Origin: Nostoc sp. UHCC 0302
Lineage (GTDB): Bacteria; Cyanobacteriota; Cyanobacteriia; Cyanobacteriales; Nostocaceae
Length of the DNA stretch: 64,000 nt
Direction: 5' to 3'
Assembly: GCF_038096175.1 (NCBI RefSeq)
Contig: NZ_CP151099.1
Coordinates: 1,614,501-1,678,500 of the forward strand
Part shown: piece by piece, positions 17,716-26,876 of the stretch
Layout of the letters: each line of letters opens with the position of its first letter
Position numbering within the stretch: position 1 is the first letter of the stretch
Translations under genes and position numbers: made by a program
Notes under the pieces: model-generated
What the model saw: the letters and a program-made list of their open reading frames with translations, nothing else
Database searches by the model: none
What the model was told of the DNA's origin: nothing

Positions 17716-19551
17716 CTACTCAATCTTTAAGTTGAAAGGCAAACGAGCATAAATTCCTTGTGGATCATTCATATTTTGCAGCATTTCTATTTCCTGTTGC
17801 AGTTTTTGGAATTCTGCATTAAGGGGATTGGATTGTTTAAGTTTTGCCTCTTCAACTCCTAAAACAGTCCGCGCCTCTTCGGTTACTCGCCCGAAAAAGC
17901 GTTCTCCAAAGCCGCTAGACCGAGGGTATTCTTGTATTTCCCAATTATCTCCGAGATTCGCCTGCTTAGCAGCGTATGCGATCGCAGTATTCAAACCGCC
18001 AATTTCATCCACTAAACCAATTTCTTTAGCTGCTACACCTGACCAAACCCGTCCTTGGGCAATCTCGGCAACTCTTTGTTCTGGCAGTTTCCGCCCCTGA
18101 GAAACTTTATTTAAAAACATACTGTAAATGCGGTTAACACTACGCTGATAAATTGCCAATTCTTGAGGTGATCTCGGACGAGAAATTGTTTGACTATCAG
18201 CATAACGTCCAGTTTTTACTGAATCCCAAGTGATACCATTATCATTTGCTAACTTCTGCCCATTGAACAGTAAGCCAAATACTCCAATTGAACCTGTAAT
18301 TGTATTTGGTTCGGCAAAAATCCGATTAGAATCGCTGGCTATCCAGTAACCACCGGAGGCGGCGACATCACCCATTGAGACTACAACTGGTTTGACTTCA
18401 CGAGTCAGCCGCACTTCTCGCTGCATGACTTCAGCTGCGGTGGCGCTACCACCGGGACTGTTAATCCGCAGTACAACAGCTTTAACATTATTATCTTGTC
18501 GCAGTCTGTTGAAATATTTGGCAAAGCGTTCCCCTCCTACTTCCCCAGTTTCACCTTTACCATCAACAATTTCACCTTCGGCATAAACAACGGCAATTTT
18601 ATTTGCTGATTCGCGTTCTATACCCCAGGATTTACCAGGAACTTGCGCGTAGTTAGACAAGTTAATTTGCCGGAATGTTTTGTCTTTTTTCTCGCTATTT
18701 GTCAATTTTTTCAGGTCACTTACCACTTGATCCTGGTATGCTACCTGATCTACCAAACCGTTGGTTTTAGCTTCTGTTGCTTCTAGTACTGCTTGATTAT
18801 CTGCGATCGCTTGCAACTGTTGGGGGTTAATTTTACGACTTGTTCCCACAGCGGCCCGCCACTCTGTCCAGACATCATCCAATAATTTCTGAGTTTGTTC
18901 GCGGTTCTCTGGACTTAACTTCGGGAGGATAAATGGTTCAACCGCTCCTTTGAATTTCCCTACACGCACGACTTGAACACCAATACCGTACTTCTGTAAT
19001 GCTCCCGTTAAAAACATCGGTTGTGAACTCAAACCGTTGACTTCCATCATTCCCACAGGGTTAAGTACAACGGTATCTGCCACCGAACTTAGATAATATT
19101 CTCGTTCACTCCAGTTTCCGCCATAGGCGATAATTTTTTTACCCGCCGCCCGGAATTTCTCCAGTGCTTGACGGACTTCTTTGAGGGAAGCATAGCCAAT
19201 ACCACTCGCTTCGTTTGTACGCGTTCCATCTAAATAAATAGCAACAATTCGCGGATCACGTCGCGCCTTTTCTAAAGTTTCTAGAACTTTGTAAAGTGCC
19301 ATCCTTTCGTCATCTACACCTGAGAGTGTGTTTTGAAGCACTTCGCTAGAACTAGGTGCGCCATCGGTGATTTTCATCGACAAGTCAAAAACCAGTACTG
19401 ACTTATCTTTTACCTCTGGGCCAGTATTTTTGGAAGAGGTAGCAGCCAATATTAGCAAGAACAGTCCAGTTGTTCCCAGACCCGCGAAAATAAACAGCCC
19501 CAGTAAACTGCCGATTAAGCTAGCAAAAGTTTGTTTAAGAAAATTACGCAT
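17716..19551 (-). CDS. sppA: Signal peptide peptidase SppA, long form
   Basis: 611 residues, the length of the duplicated 67-kDa SppA type. One N-terminal TM segment is at about 12-36. Comparison with E. coli SppA places the Ser/Lys dyad at K201 (GKFKGAVEPFI) in the first half and S399 (AASGGYW) in the second. INSPGGS at 364-370 is also conserved. The membrane protease degrades leftover signal peptides; in cyanobacteria a homologue has been tied to phycobilisome degradation in high light. It stands alone. Confidence 0.93.
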   Translation of the reverse strand: MRNFLKQTFASLIGSLLGLFIFAGLGTTGLFLLILAATSSKNTGPEVKDKSVLVFDLSMKITDGAPSSSEVLQNTLSGVDDERMALYKVLETLEKARRDPRIVAIYLDGTRTNEASGIGYASLKEVRQALEKFRAAGKKIIAYGGNWSEREYYLSSVADTVVLNPVGMMEVNGLSSQPMFLTGALQKYGIGVQVVRVGKFKGAVEPFILPKLSPENREQTQKLLDDVWTEWRAAVGTSRKINPQQLQAIADNQAVLEATEAKTNGLVDQVAYQDQVVSDLKKLTNSEKKDKTFRQINLSNYAQVPGKSWGIERESANKIAVVYAEGEIVDGKGETGEVGGERFAKYFNRLRQDNNVKAVVLRINSPGGSATAAEVMQREVRLTREVKPVVVSMGDVAASGGYWIASDSNRIFAEPNTITGSIGVFGLLFNGQKLANDNGITWDSVKTGRYADSQTISRPRSPQELAIYQRSVNRIYSMFLNKVSQGRKLPEQRVAEIAQGRVWSGVAAKEIGLVDEIGGLNTAIAYAAKQANLGDNWEIQEYPRSSGFGERFFGRVTEEARTVLGVEEAKLKQSNPLNAEFQKLQQEIEMLQNMNDPQGIYARLPFNLKIE

Positions 19552-19895
19552 AATTAAGATAAGGGTTAAGAGTCAAAAATCGTAGAGACGCGATTAACAC
19601 GTCTGTGCAAGAGTCAAGAGTCGAATGGCACTAAGACTCATGTAAAACCTCGTCAGGGCAGGGTGTTGGGGGTAGGGTTGCAGGTTCGTGTTTAAGACAA
19701 TTAAACTTTAGTTGCGTTAAGGAGTTCAACATTTTCTTGATTCCCCAATACCTACACCCCACACGCCACACCCTCTCATCCATTTATATCAAGGGTTTAC
19801 GCTTAACTTAGTGCCATTCAGTCAAGGGTCAAAGGTCAAGAGTTCATTGGACAAATGACAAATAACAAATAACTAATGACAGATGACTTATTTAC
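19552..19895. repeat. Repeat-rich intergenic region
   Basis: 344 bases with GTAGAGACGCG...CGTCTGTGCAAGAGTC-type repeat sequence (about 19580-19615), AGTCAAGGGTCAAAGG motifs, and ACAAATGACAAATAAC heptamer-like runs at about 19852-19885. No gene was seen. The ACAAATG units recur at 21815-21960. Confidence 0.55.
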
Positions 19896-20945
19896 CTATT
19901 CTATGCGCTGTAAATTGCCGGAGTGCTTTAACTGATACAAGCTAGTGTTGCCAGTGCAGAATAATACTGTGGTGATTTCGGCGATTAATACCTCAGCCAG
20001 TTCGTAAACTGCGGTTTCTGATGCTGCTGCTGCTTGCAAAAAAGGCATTGCTAAACCTGCTATGTCTGCTCCTAAAGCGATCGCTACCGCTACATCTAAT
20101 CCATGACGCAATCCCCCGGAAGCAATTAATGGTACATCCGGCGACAGAGAGCGAATACTTGTAATACACTCTGCCGTTGGTAAACCCCAATCGGCAAACG
20201 TCTTCCCTAAACGGCGCTGCAAGGCATTTTCTGCCCGTTCGCTTTCCACTTTTGCCCAAGAAGTTCCACCCGCACCAGCCACATCAATTGCTGTCACGCC
20301 AGCCGCAATCAGTTTTTCTGCGATCGCTCCTGAAATGCCATTACCTACTTCCTTAGCAATGACTGGCACTGGCAAATCAGAGCATAATTTAGATATTTTG
20401 TCAAGCAAACCTCGAAAGTTAGTATCACCCTTGGGTTGAATGCATTCTTGAAGAGGATTAATATGTAAAATCAAGGCATCAGCCTCTAGGATATCAACTA
20501 CCCGCAGGCATTCATCCAATCCATATTTATAGTTAAGTTGCACAGCACCTAAGTTGGCGAATAAGAGAACATCGGGAGCGTATTTGCGAACAGCAAATGT
20601 ATCAGCCACCTGTGGTTTTTCTACCGCTACTCTTTGGGAACCAACACCCATTGCAATTTTGTAGTGTTGTGCGACTTCGGCCAAACGTTGGTTAATAATT
20701 CCCGCTTGTTCTGTTCCTCCAGTCATGGAAGAAATTAACAGGGGTGCGCCAAGGTGTTTGCCTAAGAAAATTGTACTAATATCAATATCGTTGTGGTCTA
20801 TTTCTGGTAAGCAGCAATGGTTGAAGCGATAGCGTTCTAGCCCAGTGGTGACTTGATGGGACTGAACATCTTCTTCTAGACAGATACGAATATGATCTGC
20901 TTTGCGAGACTGAGTTTCTGCGGAGATGTTGGTAGGGGCGTTCAC
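19896..20945 (-). CDS. fni: Isopentenyl-diphosphate delta-isomerase, type 2 (FMN-dependent)
   Basis: 349 residues from a GTG at 20945 (VNAPTN), which matches where cyanobacterial homologues are recalled to begin; an in-frame ATG at 21017 would add 24 residues. It interconverts IPP and DMAPP with reduced FMN. Conserved features are [14 protein letters not shown] at the N-terminus, SSMTGGT, GVGSQR, VGNGISG, and the phosphate/FMN-binding [19 protein letters not shown]. It supplies isoprenoid precursors for carotenoids, phytol and quinones. It is monocistronic. Confidence 0.93.
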   Translation of the reverse strand: MNAPTNISAETQSRKADHIRICLEEDVQSHQVTTGLERYRFNHCCLPEIDHNDIDISTIFLGKHLGAPLLISSMTGGTEQAGIINQRLAEVAQHYKIAMGVGSQRVAVEKPQVADTFAVRKYAPDVLLFANLGAVQLNYKYGLDECLRVVDILEADALILHINPLQECIQPKGDTNFRGLLDKISKLCSDLPVPVIAKEVGNGISGAIAEKLIAAGVTAIDVAGAGGTSWAKVESERAENALQRRLGKTFADWGLPTAECITSIRSLSPDVPLIASGGLRHGLDVAVAIALGADIAGLAMPFLQAAAASETAVYELAEVLIAEITTVLFCTGNTSLYQLKHSGNLQRIE

Positions 20946-21119
20946 TAGTGGGTATGATTTAGAAAATTTGCTTGCGATCGCTATTGTTACATTGTTATAG
21001 TCCAATCTTATTAGCATATTTCAACACCGGTTTTTGCAGAGCGAAGATTCAGACATTGTTTTATGTCATAAGTTATAAAGGAATGTAGGTAATACTGTCT
21101 TGATATTCTGCTGATCCGC

Positions 21120-21617
21120 TTATAACCTCGACTTGTTCAATAAGTCGGGCATATCAGGATCTTTATACCTATAAACATCATTTTTTGCGATATTTTTATT
21201 TTTTATTAAAATATAATCATTTTTTTGCTTATCATAAGCAATGATACCAATAAAACCTTTTGGTAAATCTTCGTCCCATTTCCACAGCTTTTCAATTAAG
21301 ACAGCTTGTTGATTGAATTTATACCAATAGCCATTACTATCAATTAAAATAATATCTTTGCCTTGCTTAAATAAAAATGCTGGGCTTCCTAAGCCTGCAT
21401 CAGCATATAATGGTATTTGTTTTAATTGTTTTTGATTATCTTGAATAATTAGCACTTTTTCATGGTCTACAAGAAAAGGGTGCAAATTTACTACATTTAC
21501 GTAAAGTTTTAAGCCATTTTTAAAGTGATAAATTTCTCCAGCTTTAGCAGTTAACAACATACTAAAAAAGGTTAAAATAAAAATTATTACTGATAATGTG
21601 ATATTGAAAAATTTCAT
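21120..21617 (-). CDS. Secreted hypothetical protein
   Basis: 165 residues from the ATG at 21617, which has AAGGAT upstream; a 16-residue longer frame is less likely. Signal peptide NITLSVIIFILTFFSMLL ends at a probable AKA cut. The mature domain is rich in beta-type repeats around tyrosine and lysine (HFKNGLKLYVNV, WYKFNQQAVLIEKLWKWDED). AT-rich coding sequence with many lysines differs from neighbouring genes and may indicate transfer. No family was recognised. Confidence 0.6.
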   Translation of the reverse strand: MKFFNITLSVIIFILTFFSMLLTAKAGEIYHFKNGLKLYVNVVNLHPFLVDHEKVLIIQDNQKQLKQIPLYADAGLGSPAFLFKQGKDIILIDSNGYWYKFNQQAVLIEKLWKWDEDLPKGFIGIIAYDKQKNDYILIKNKNIAKNDVYRYKDPDMPDLLNKSRL

Positions 21618-21665
21618 ATTTTTATCCTTGTCTATTAAAGAGTGAGCTATTAATAAAATCTTCAA

Positions 21666-21967
21666 AAAAGATTATGGAAAAACTAATTTGTAATGACGCT
21701 CTCTACGAGACCAAGGCGTTAGTGGAGCTTTCGCTTTAACGATACACGGACTCACCTAACGTAATTCCTAATTGGGATTGTGGGAGCAGAGGGGAGAAGG
21801 AGAATAAGTACTGGCAAACGACAAATGACAAATACTTCTCTACGAGAGGCTGCGCCCTAAGCGTAGCTATGCCGCAGGCTTTACGACTTCTTTGCGAGAC
21901 GCTACGCGAACGCTCAGTACAAGTGACAAATGACAAACGACCAATGACAAATGACAAATACAGTACT
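21666..21967. repeat. Dense short-repeat cluster
   Basis: 300 bases of Nostoc-type repeats. ACAAATGAC-type heptamers are at about 21813-21835 and 21920-21960. Between them lies a GC-rich segment (about 21838-21920) with CTACGAGAGGCTGCG, AAGCGTAGC, GCAGGC and GCGAGACGCTACGCG, which has several inverted pairs. An apparent 91-codon frame across it is an artefact of the repeats. Confidence 0.6.
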
Positions 21968-23881
21968 TTATTGTCCAAGATAGTATTCAAAGCGCTGCCG
22001 GAGTTGTTCAACTGTGAGGTTTTGACTCCAGTATTCTACTAAAGCGTGACCGAATGCCCAGGCGTTGCGCTCAGGTGAGGTGGGGTTTTCTAACAGCAGT
22101 GGCCACAGAGATAGCAACTCAAAGTTGAGCGGGTTAGAGTTACCAGTATTCAATAGCGAGAAAAGCTCATACGCCATCTGAAGTTTGCCAATTACAACAG
22201 GCAACTGTTCTACAGGAATTTGCTCTGCCAACAGATAGGCTAACTTTGGAGATCCGGTTGATAGGGTAGAAACGAACTGGAGGACAGGACTTTTGAGCAA
22301 TGCCGTTAGTCCCTGTGTCGTCGCCATCTGGAAGGTGTAGTGGTCGATAATTTTCGCAGCAGCAATTGTACGGGCTTCTAGGTTACGTAAAAAGCGGGCA
22401 AGTCGGAGTTGCTTAGCAGGCGCGATCGCTTCTATTAGTCCCAAGGATAACGTTTCTACTCCCCAGGCGGCTCGACCTGTTTTGCTGTCTGCCGTAACGA
22501 GGGGTAGAACTAGATTAGAGAAGTTACCTAGTTGCTTAGCACGATACTCCGTAGCTTCCCGAATTGCAATTTCCTTTGGGCGATCGCCCCATTCCCAATC
22601 ATAAGGCGGTTGCCATTCACGAATTGGACGCAGACGATCCACCTGAGTGACGATCGCAATTGTCGGTAAGTCTGCAACTTCTGCCTTCATATCTTGCAGG
22701 AAGTCCACATCCATTTGTAAGGCAGGATCAAGGGCAGGGGTGACTAACAGCAGTAAATCAGCATTGGTAGCATAATCAAGTACTAATGTTCGTAAATCTG
22801 CGCGGTTGACTTGTTCATAACCAGGTGTATCCCAAAGAGTGAGGGTTGCCCCAGTTTGAGACTGCCATTGGTAATTCTGAATGCGATCAGTGCTGGGCAA
22901 GACATCAACAGCGGCGAGATCCGCTTGAAATAGCGTGTTAATTAAGCTACTTTTTCCAGACCCGGTGCGCCCCACAAGGAGAATATTGACGGGTTTTTGC
23001 TCAACCGTTTCGGCTGGTTCTGCCTGATTGAGAATGTCTCGGAGTGCTTGAGTTTTGACTCTGGGTAAAGTTGGTGTAGATGTAGCAGATGCTGTAACAG
23101 CTAGTGTAGTACGTCCGTAGAGAGCGATCGCTTGTCGGCATAAGTTTCTGAGGGCAGCTTCTCGGACTAATTGGCTCAAATTTACTAATAATTGCTCAGT
23201 TGCTCGGTTACTAGAACCCTGACTAGCTTGTTTTGCCACAGCCGCCACAGGATTTAAAACCCACTGCGCCCAATTCCAAACCCGCCAAAATTTGCGAGCG
23301 GATGGCTCCAACTTCCGGTAAACTCCGTATGCTTGGTATGCTTGCCCAACTGTCACCTGATTCAGAACAGGGGATAAATTCTGCATCCACTGATCCATAT
23401 CATCCACAGTTCCCCGAATCAATCCATAAACCTGGGGAACATAAATGTTTAACAAGGGATATTGAACTTCAGGATTGTAAATATGGGCAACTGCCACAAC
23501 TAAATCTTGGCAGCGCGTCCAAAAGGTTTGCCAGTCTTCCCAAATCGGGCGATCGCTTTGTGCTGCTATGAGAATCTCCTGAAGTGCGGTTTCTGCTTGC
23601 TTAGTGGCGTCACCTTCTCTCGGTGATGTAGCTGTATCTTCCGCAGTTGATTCTAGTTCTTCGCGGACTTGTGCTAATACAGCTTCTACTTGATTTACCG
23701 CTGGTTGAGTCCACTTCACCAACAGCCAACGCCAGCCTACGAATATGAGGGTGAACACAGCCCAAATCCAGTTAATGCCCCATGCATGGATTTGCAAGCC
23801 TGCGGATATGAGTAAAAAAATGATAATGAAAGCGATCGGGGTTGCTAAGACAACCCACTGCCACGGTTTTAGTTGTACCAT
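21968..23881 (-). CDS. Membrane-anchored Era/YcjF-like GTPase
   Basis: 637 residues. Two N-terminal TM segments (about 8-30 and 34-55) precede a cytoplasmic region with a G domain: P-loop GRTGSGKS at 304-311, DTPG at 351-354, and TQVD at 412-415 in place of NKxD. The C-terminal 130 residues are helical. The layout matches cyanobacterial membrane GTPases of unknown role in the Era/MnmE-related superfamily. TQVD still supplies the guanine-specifying aspartate. Overall identity is moderately sure; the cellular job is unknown. Confidence 0.82.
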   Translation of the reverse strand: MVQLKPWQWVVLATPIAFIIIFLLISAGLQIHAWGINWIWAVFTLIFVGWRWLLVKWTQPAVNQVEAVLAQVREELESTAEDTATSPREGDATKQAETALQEILIAAQSDRPIWEDWQTFWTRCQDLVVAVAHIYNPEVQYPLLNIYVPQVYGLIRGTVDDMDQWMQNLSPVLNQVTVGQAYQAYGVYRKLEPSARKFWRVWNWAQWVLNPVAAVAKQASQGSSNRATEQLLVNLSQLVREAALRNLCRQAIALYGRTTLAVTASATSTPTLPRVKTQALRDILNQAEPAETVEQKPVNILLVGRTGSGKSSLINTLFQADLAAVDVLPSTDRIQNYQWQSQTGATLTLWDTPGYEQVNRADLRTLVLDYATNADLLLLVTPALDPALQMDVDFLQDMKAEVADLPTIAIVTQVDRLRPIREWQPPYDWEWGDRPKEIAIREATEYRAKQLGNFSNLVLPLVTADSKTGRAAWGVETLSLGLIEAIAPAKQLRLARFLRNLEARTIAAAKIIDHYTFQMATTQGLTALLKSPVLQFVSTLSTGSPKLAYLLAEQIPVEQLPVVIGKLQMAYELFSLLNTGNSNPLNFELLSLWPLLLENPTSPERNAWAFGHALVEYWSQNLTVEQLRQRFEYYLGQ

Positions 23882-24179
23882 TGCCCCATACCTGCCAGTA
23901 AATTTTTTGTAAAAACAATAACTATTAAGTTTGTAAAGTTGCTTTTTGCAAAAATTACTCTTGTAAAAAGTCTATCGTCTCCAGTCTGTGGAGGATGTTT
24001 CGTATTCTTGGATGAGTACTAGACTGCTAGTTATATTGCTCAGTTGCTATAGGAGCAAAATTGAGTCAAATCGAAGATTTAGAGTGCGATCGCTTTTTGA
24101 TGAGATTTTGGGAGATGAAGAGCGATCGCCTAGATTATTCTAGAAGTAGAGATAGCTAAATTCTTCGATTAGGGTAGCA
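23882..24179. other. Intergenic region with HIP1 sites
   Basis: About 300 bases separating divergent genes. It contains GCGATCGC octamers at about 24087 and 24121 and AGTCT/AGACT inverted motifs near 23970-24000. It presumably holds promoters for both genes, but none is assigned. Confidence 0.4.
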
Positions 24180-24416
24180 ATGAAAACCCCTGAACCAACA
24201 ATTCATCCACTTGTTGTCCCAAAACATCTGCCATTTTTGGAGTCAATTTGTTGGCAAACAAGAGATGTATATCGGTTTACTCCAGAGGAAATGCTAAGTC
24301 GCTATGAGCGAGGTTGGCAATATCGCCAGATATTTAGCAATCTTGAGGGTGAAGAGCTAAATTTTCTGAAAGAACTTGTCAGACGCTATTATTCCTGGCT
24401 AGAAGCCTGTTTATGA
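24180..24416 (+). CDS. Small conserved hypothetical protein
   Basis: 78 residues, soluble and largely helical, with CWQTRDVYRFTPEEMLSRYERGW, then NLEGEELNFLKELVRRYY. The sequence looks under selection: balanced composition, a good ATG, and an end just before a repeat element. It resembles small conserved cyanobacterial proteins of unknown function. The gene ends 65 bases before the MITE. Confidence 0.6.
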   Translation: MKTPEPTIHPLVVPKHLPFLESICWQTRDVYRFTPEEMLSRYERGWQYRQIFSNLEGEELNFLKELVRRYYSWLEACL

Positions 24417-24480
24417 CCTTCAGGTTAGACCACCATAATAAAATAAAAATCCTCACTATTCTTGAAAGTATAAATTTTGA

Positions 24481-24591
24481 GGCGTTGCTGAATTTAGATA
24501 TGAAATGCAAAAATCGGATACTCTCAACTCTTACTCTCTGCGTCTCTGCGCCTCTGCGTGAAACAAATTCACATTCTCACTCAGCAACGCC
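24481..24591. mobile_element. MITE with 11-bp inverted ends and 8-bp target duplication
   Basis: 111-bp element with arms GGCGTTGCTGA (24481-24491) and TCAGCAACGCC (24581-24591). It is flanked directly on both sides by AATTTTGA (24473-24480 and 24592-24599). The arms retain further weak similarity inward (AGATATGAA against AGAATGTGAA). It encodes nothing, so it must have been mobilised in trans by a DDE transposase elsewhere in the genome. The centre carries CTCTGCGTCTCTGCGCCTCTGCG repeats common in Nostoc. Confidence 0.85.
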
Positions 24592-24726
24592 AATTTTGAG
24601 GTACTTAGGAATGGTTCTGCTTATTTCGGTGATGGAAAGCTTTTGAGACTCAATTTCAAGGAATATCGCCAAAGTAAGGACAATGAATTGCCTGATAATT
24701 ATTAAGGCAATCTACAGAGAGCAAAG

Positions 24727-25707
24727 ATGCAGACTCGCCAAAAATTATCCCTGCCAAGCATGGGGTGCGGAACTTGGGCATGGGGCAACCAATTGCTCTG
24801 GGGATATGACGAAAGTATGGATCAACAGTTGCAAGCTGTCTTTAATCTATGTGTAAATAACGGCGTAACTTTATTTGATACAGGAGATTCTTACGGCACT
24901 GGCAGATTGAATGGGCGCAGTGAGCTACTCTTGGGACAATTTTCTAGAGAATATTTAGGTTTTGGCAGAGAAAATATTTGTATTGCTACCAAACTTGCTG
25001 CGTATCCCTGGAGATGGACACGCAAGTCAATGGTAAAAGCTTGTAAGTTGTCTGCTCAACGCTTGGGAAGAAATGTAGATTTGGTACAAATGCATTGGTC
25101 TACGGCAAACTATGCTCCCTGGCAAGAAGGAGGGCTATTGGATGGTCTCGCCGATCTTTATGAGCAAGGTCTAGTGAAGGGAGTAGGACTATCCAATTAT
25201 GGCCCTAAACGGCTCAAGCGTGTGCAGCAAAAGTTTGCTGAGCGAGGAGTCCCAATTGCCACACTGCAAGTCCAGTATTCGCTGCTGTCCACGTATCCTG
25301 TTACGGAACTAGGGCTTAAAGACGTTTGTGATGAACTGGGAATAAAACTAATTGCCTATAGCCCTCTGGCGTTGGGCTTGTTGACAGGGAAGTTCACTGA
25401 AAAAGGGTCTTTTCCCAAAGGCGTGCGAGGAATACTTTTTAGACAGCTATTACCAGGAGCGCGATCGCTTTTATCATGTTTGCGAGAAGTGGCAGAATAC
25501 AGGAACAAAACCATGTCACAGGTAGCAATTAACTGGTGCATCTGTAAAGGCACAATTCCCATCCCTGGAGCGAAAACTTTAGAGCAAGCTAGGGATAATA
25601 TTGGTGCATTGGGTTGGCAATTGAACTCCAGTGAAATTACTGAGTTAGATAAAGCTGCGGCGAGTGCAGATAAAAAAATGGTACAAAATATTTTCCAAAC
25701 AAAGTAA
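24727..25707 (+). CDS. Aldo/keto reductase
   Basis: 326 residues with the complete AKR catalytic tetrad D51, Y56 (FDTGDSYG), K88 (IATKL) and H122 (VQMHW). The C-terminal NADPH-binding region carries IPIPGAKTLEQARDNIGAL. It is a TIM-barrel NADPH-dependent oxidoreductase; the YakC/Tas-like branch is likely from VGLSNYGPKRLK and the SPLALGLLTGK segment. The substrate is unknown. The ATG at 24727 follows AGAGAGCAAAG. It is followed by a 225-base gap with a 9-bp hairpin at 25745-25773. Confidence 0.9.
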   Translation: MQTRQKLSLPSMGCGTWAWGNQLLWGYDESMDQQLQAVFNLCVNNGVTLFDTGDSYGTGRLNGRSELLLGQFSREYLGFGRENICIATKLAAYPWRWTRKSMVKACKLSAQRLGRNVDLVQMHWSTANYAPWQEGGLLDGLADLYEQGLVKGVGLSNYGPKRLKRVQQKFAERGVPIATLQVQYSLLSTYPVTELGLKDVCDELGIKLIAYSPLALGLLTGKFTEKGSFPKGVRGILFRQLLPGARSLLSCLREVAEYRNKTMSQVAINWCICKGTIPIPGAKTLEQARDNIGALGWQLNSSEITELDKAAASADKKMVQNIFQTK

Positions 25708-25932
25708 AATACTTACTTTGCTCAGTGCGACCACTTATAGGTTGCTGAGGCTTGCTGTATTAGTAAGCCTCAGCTTTGCCATTGGTACAGTGCAGCCATC
25801 CTCAAAGGATAGCTGGAGCAACAAGCGATGTCTGACGCGTCTACGCATCAAGCAAGGTCTAAAAACGGCTACATCCATGCCAAATAGACTGCTGGTAATA
25901 AATTTACCCAGTGAGTAACAAAGAGGAGTGAT

Positions 25933-26718
25933 ATGCAAGTCAAAAAACTGCCCATACTTTTCTCAATATTTGTCATTGCAGTTGTTTGCTGTTTTACTTT
26001 CAGAGTCAATGCACAGATTCCAGAGACAGCCAATTTGCTCACAACTATCATTGACGATATGAAACCCTTTCATGAGGGAATACCGCATGGTGTTCCTCCA
26101 AGTTATGACTGGGCGTCTCGTCCTCGTATAGGTATGGGAGACAATCCAGAAGGCTCTAGAGCCATGATTGCATGGGGGCAACTGTATGAAGCTGCCGAAG
26201 GTAATCCTGCTTGGAATACTAGAGTTGAGATCAAAAATATCAAGGCTTATATGCTCAGTAAGCAGGATGGTAAATGGCATCTCCTTCAAAGTTCCAAAGG
26301 AGTTGAAGGGGCTGCTTTTCGAGAGGATTTTGCTAATAATACTAATCAAGTCACAGATGTGCGTTACGAGCAGGATGGTAGTATTTCAGTCAAGGCTGGC
26401 AATGGATACAACTTTCACTTTTGGTGTGAAACTGGTCGAGCGTCAATTGCTCCCGACGACGTGGATGGTATTTTTACCACTGCTCAAGCGCGGCTAAAAG
26501 TTGACAATATCCAAACACGAGACGATCGCGCTAAGGCTCGCTATTTACTAAGCATGAGCGGCGATTACTGGCCTGATTTAACTGCAAAGTGGCAGGAACG
26601 TCCTAAAATTGTGGATATAGCCATTGGCAAGTTTAAGTACGTGACCAAAGAGTGGCAGGCTTTCAATATGACTACTCTTTCTCCAACCGAAATCATTGAA
26701 AACCCACCACCAATCTAG
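25933..26718 (+). CDS. Secreted hypothetical protein
   Basis: 261 residues. A good ribosome-binding site AAAGAGGAG precedes the ATG. Signal peptide LPILFSIFVIAVVCCFTF has a probable cut after VNA-Q. The mature protein is mixed alpha/beta, with WGQLYEAAEGNPAWNTRVEI, GYNFHFWCETGR, IAPDDVDGIF and a tryptophan-rich C-terminal half (SGDYWPDLTAKW). It may be a carbohydrate-binding or surface protein judging by this composition, but no family was recognised. It sits between the reductase and the DUF4336 gene. Confidence 0.65.
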   Translation: MQVKKLPILFSIFVIAVVCCFTFRVNAQIPETANLLTTIIDDMKPFHEGIPHGVPPSYDWASRPRIGMGDNPEGSRAMIAWGQLYEAAEGNPAWNTRVEIKNIKAYMLSKQDGKWHLLQSSKGVEGAAFREDFANNTNQVTDVRYEQDGSISVKAGNGYNFHFWCETGRASIAPDDVDGIFTTAQARLKVDNIQTRDDRAKARYLLSMSGDYWPDLTAKWQERPKIVDIAIGKFKYVTKEWQAFNMTTLSPTEIIENPPPI

Positions 26719-26876
26719 TAGGGGTATTAGGAGTGCTGAGCTAGGAGTTAGGAGTTATTTCTCCCTCATCTCCCTACTTTCCACACTCCCTAGTCGTCAG
26801 TACCAGAATTTGCTAAACTCCAACTTCGGGGAGGGCGAATCAAAAATTTGAGGATTGGCAACTGGGGGGTCGCAGA

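Noticed and set aside
21736-22011. 91-codon minus-strand frame overlapping the GTPase end
   Set aside because: Composed of short repeats and in a different frame from the clear GTPase gene.
24413-24646. 77-codon plus-strand frame after the 78-residue gene
   Set aside because: It runs through the whole MITE including both inverted ends, so its sequence is repeat-derived.
25664-25918. 84-codon plus-strand frame after the aldo/keto reductase
   Set aside because: It overlaps the reductase end in another frame and covers a hairpin; composition is not convincing.
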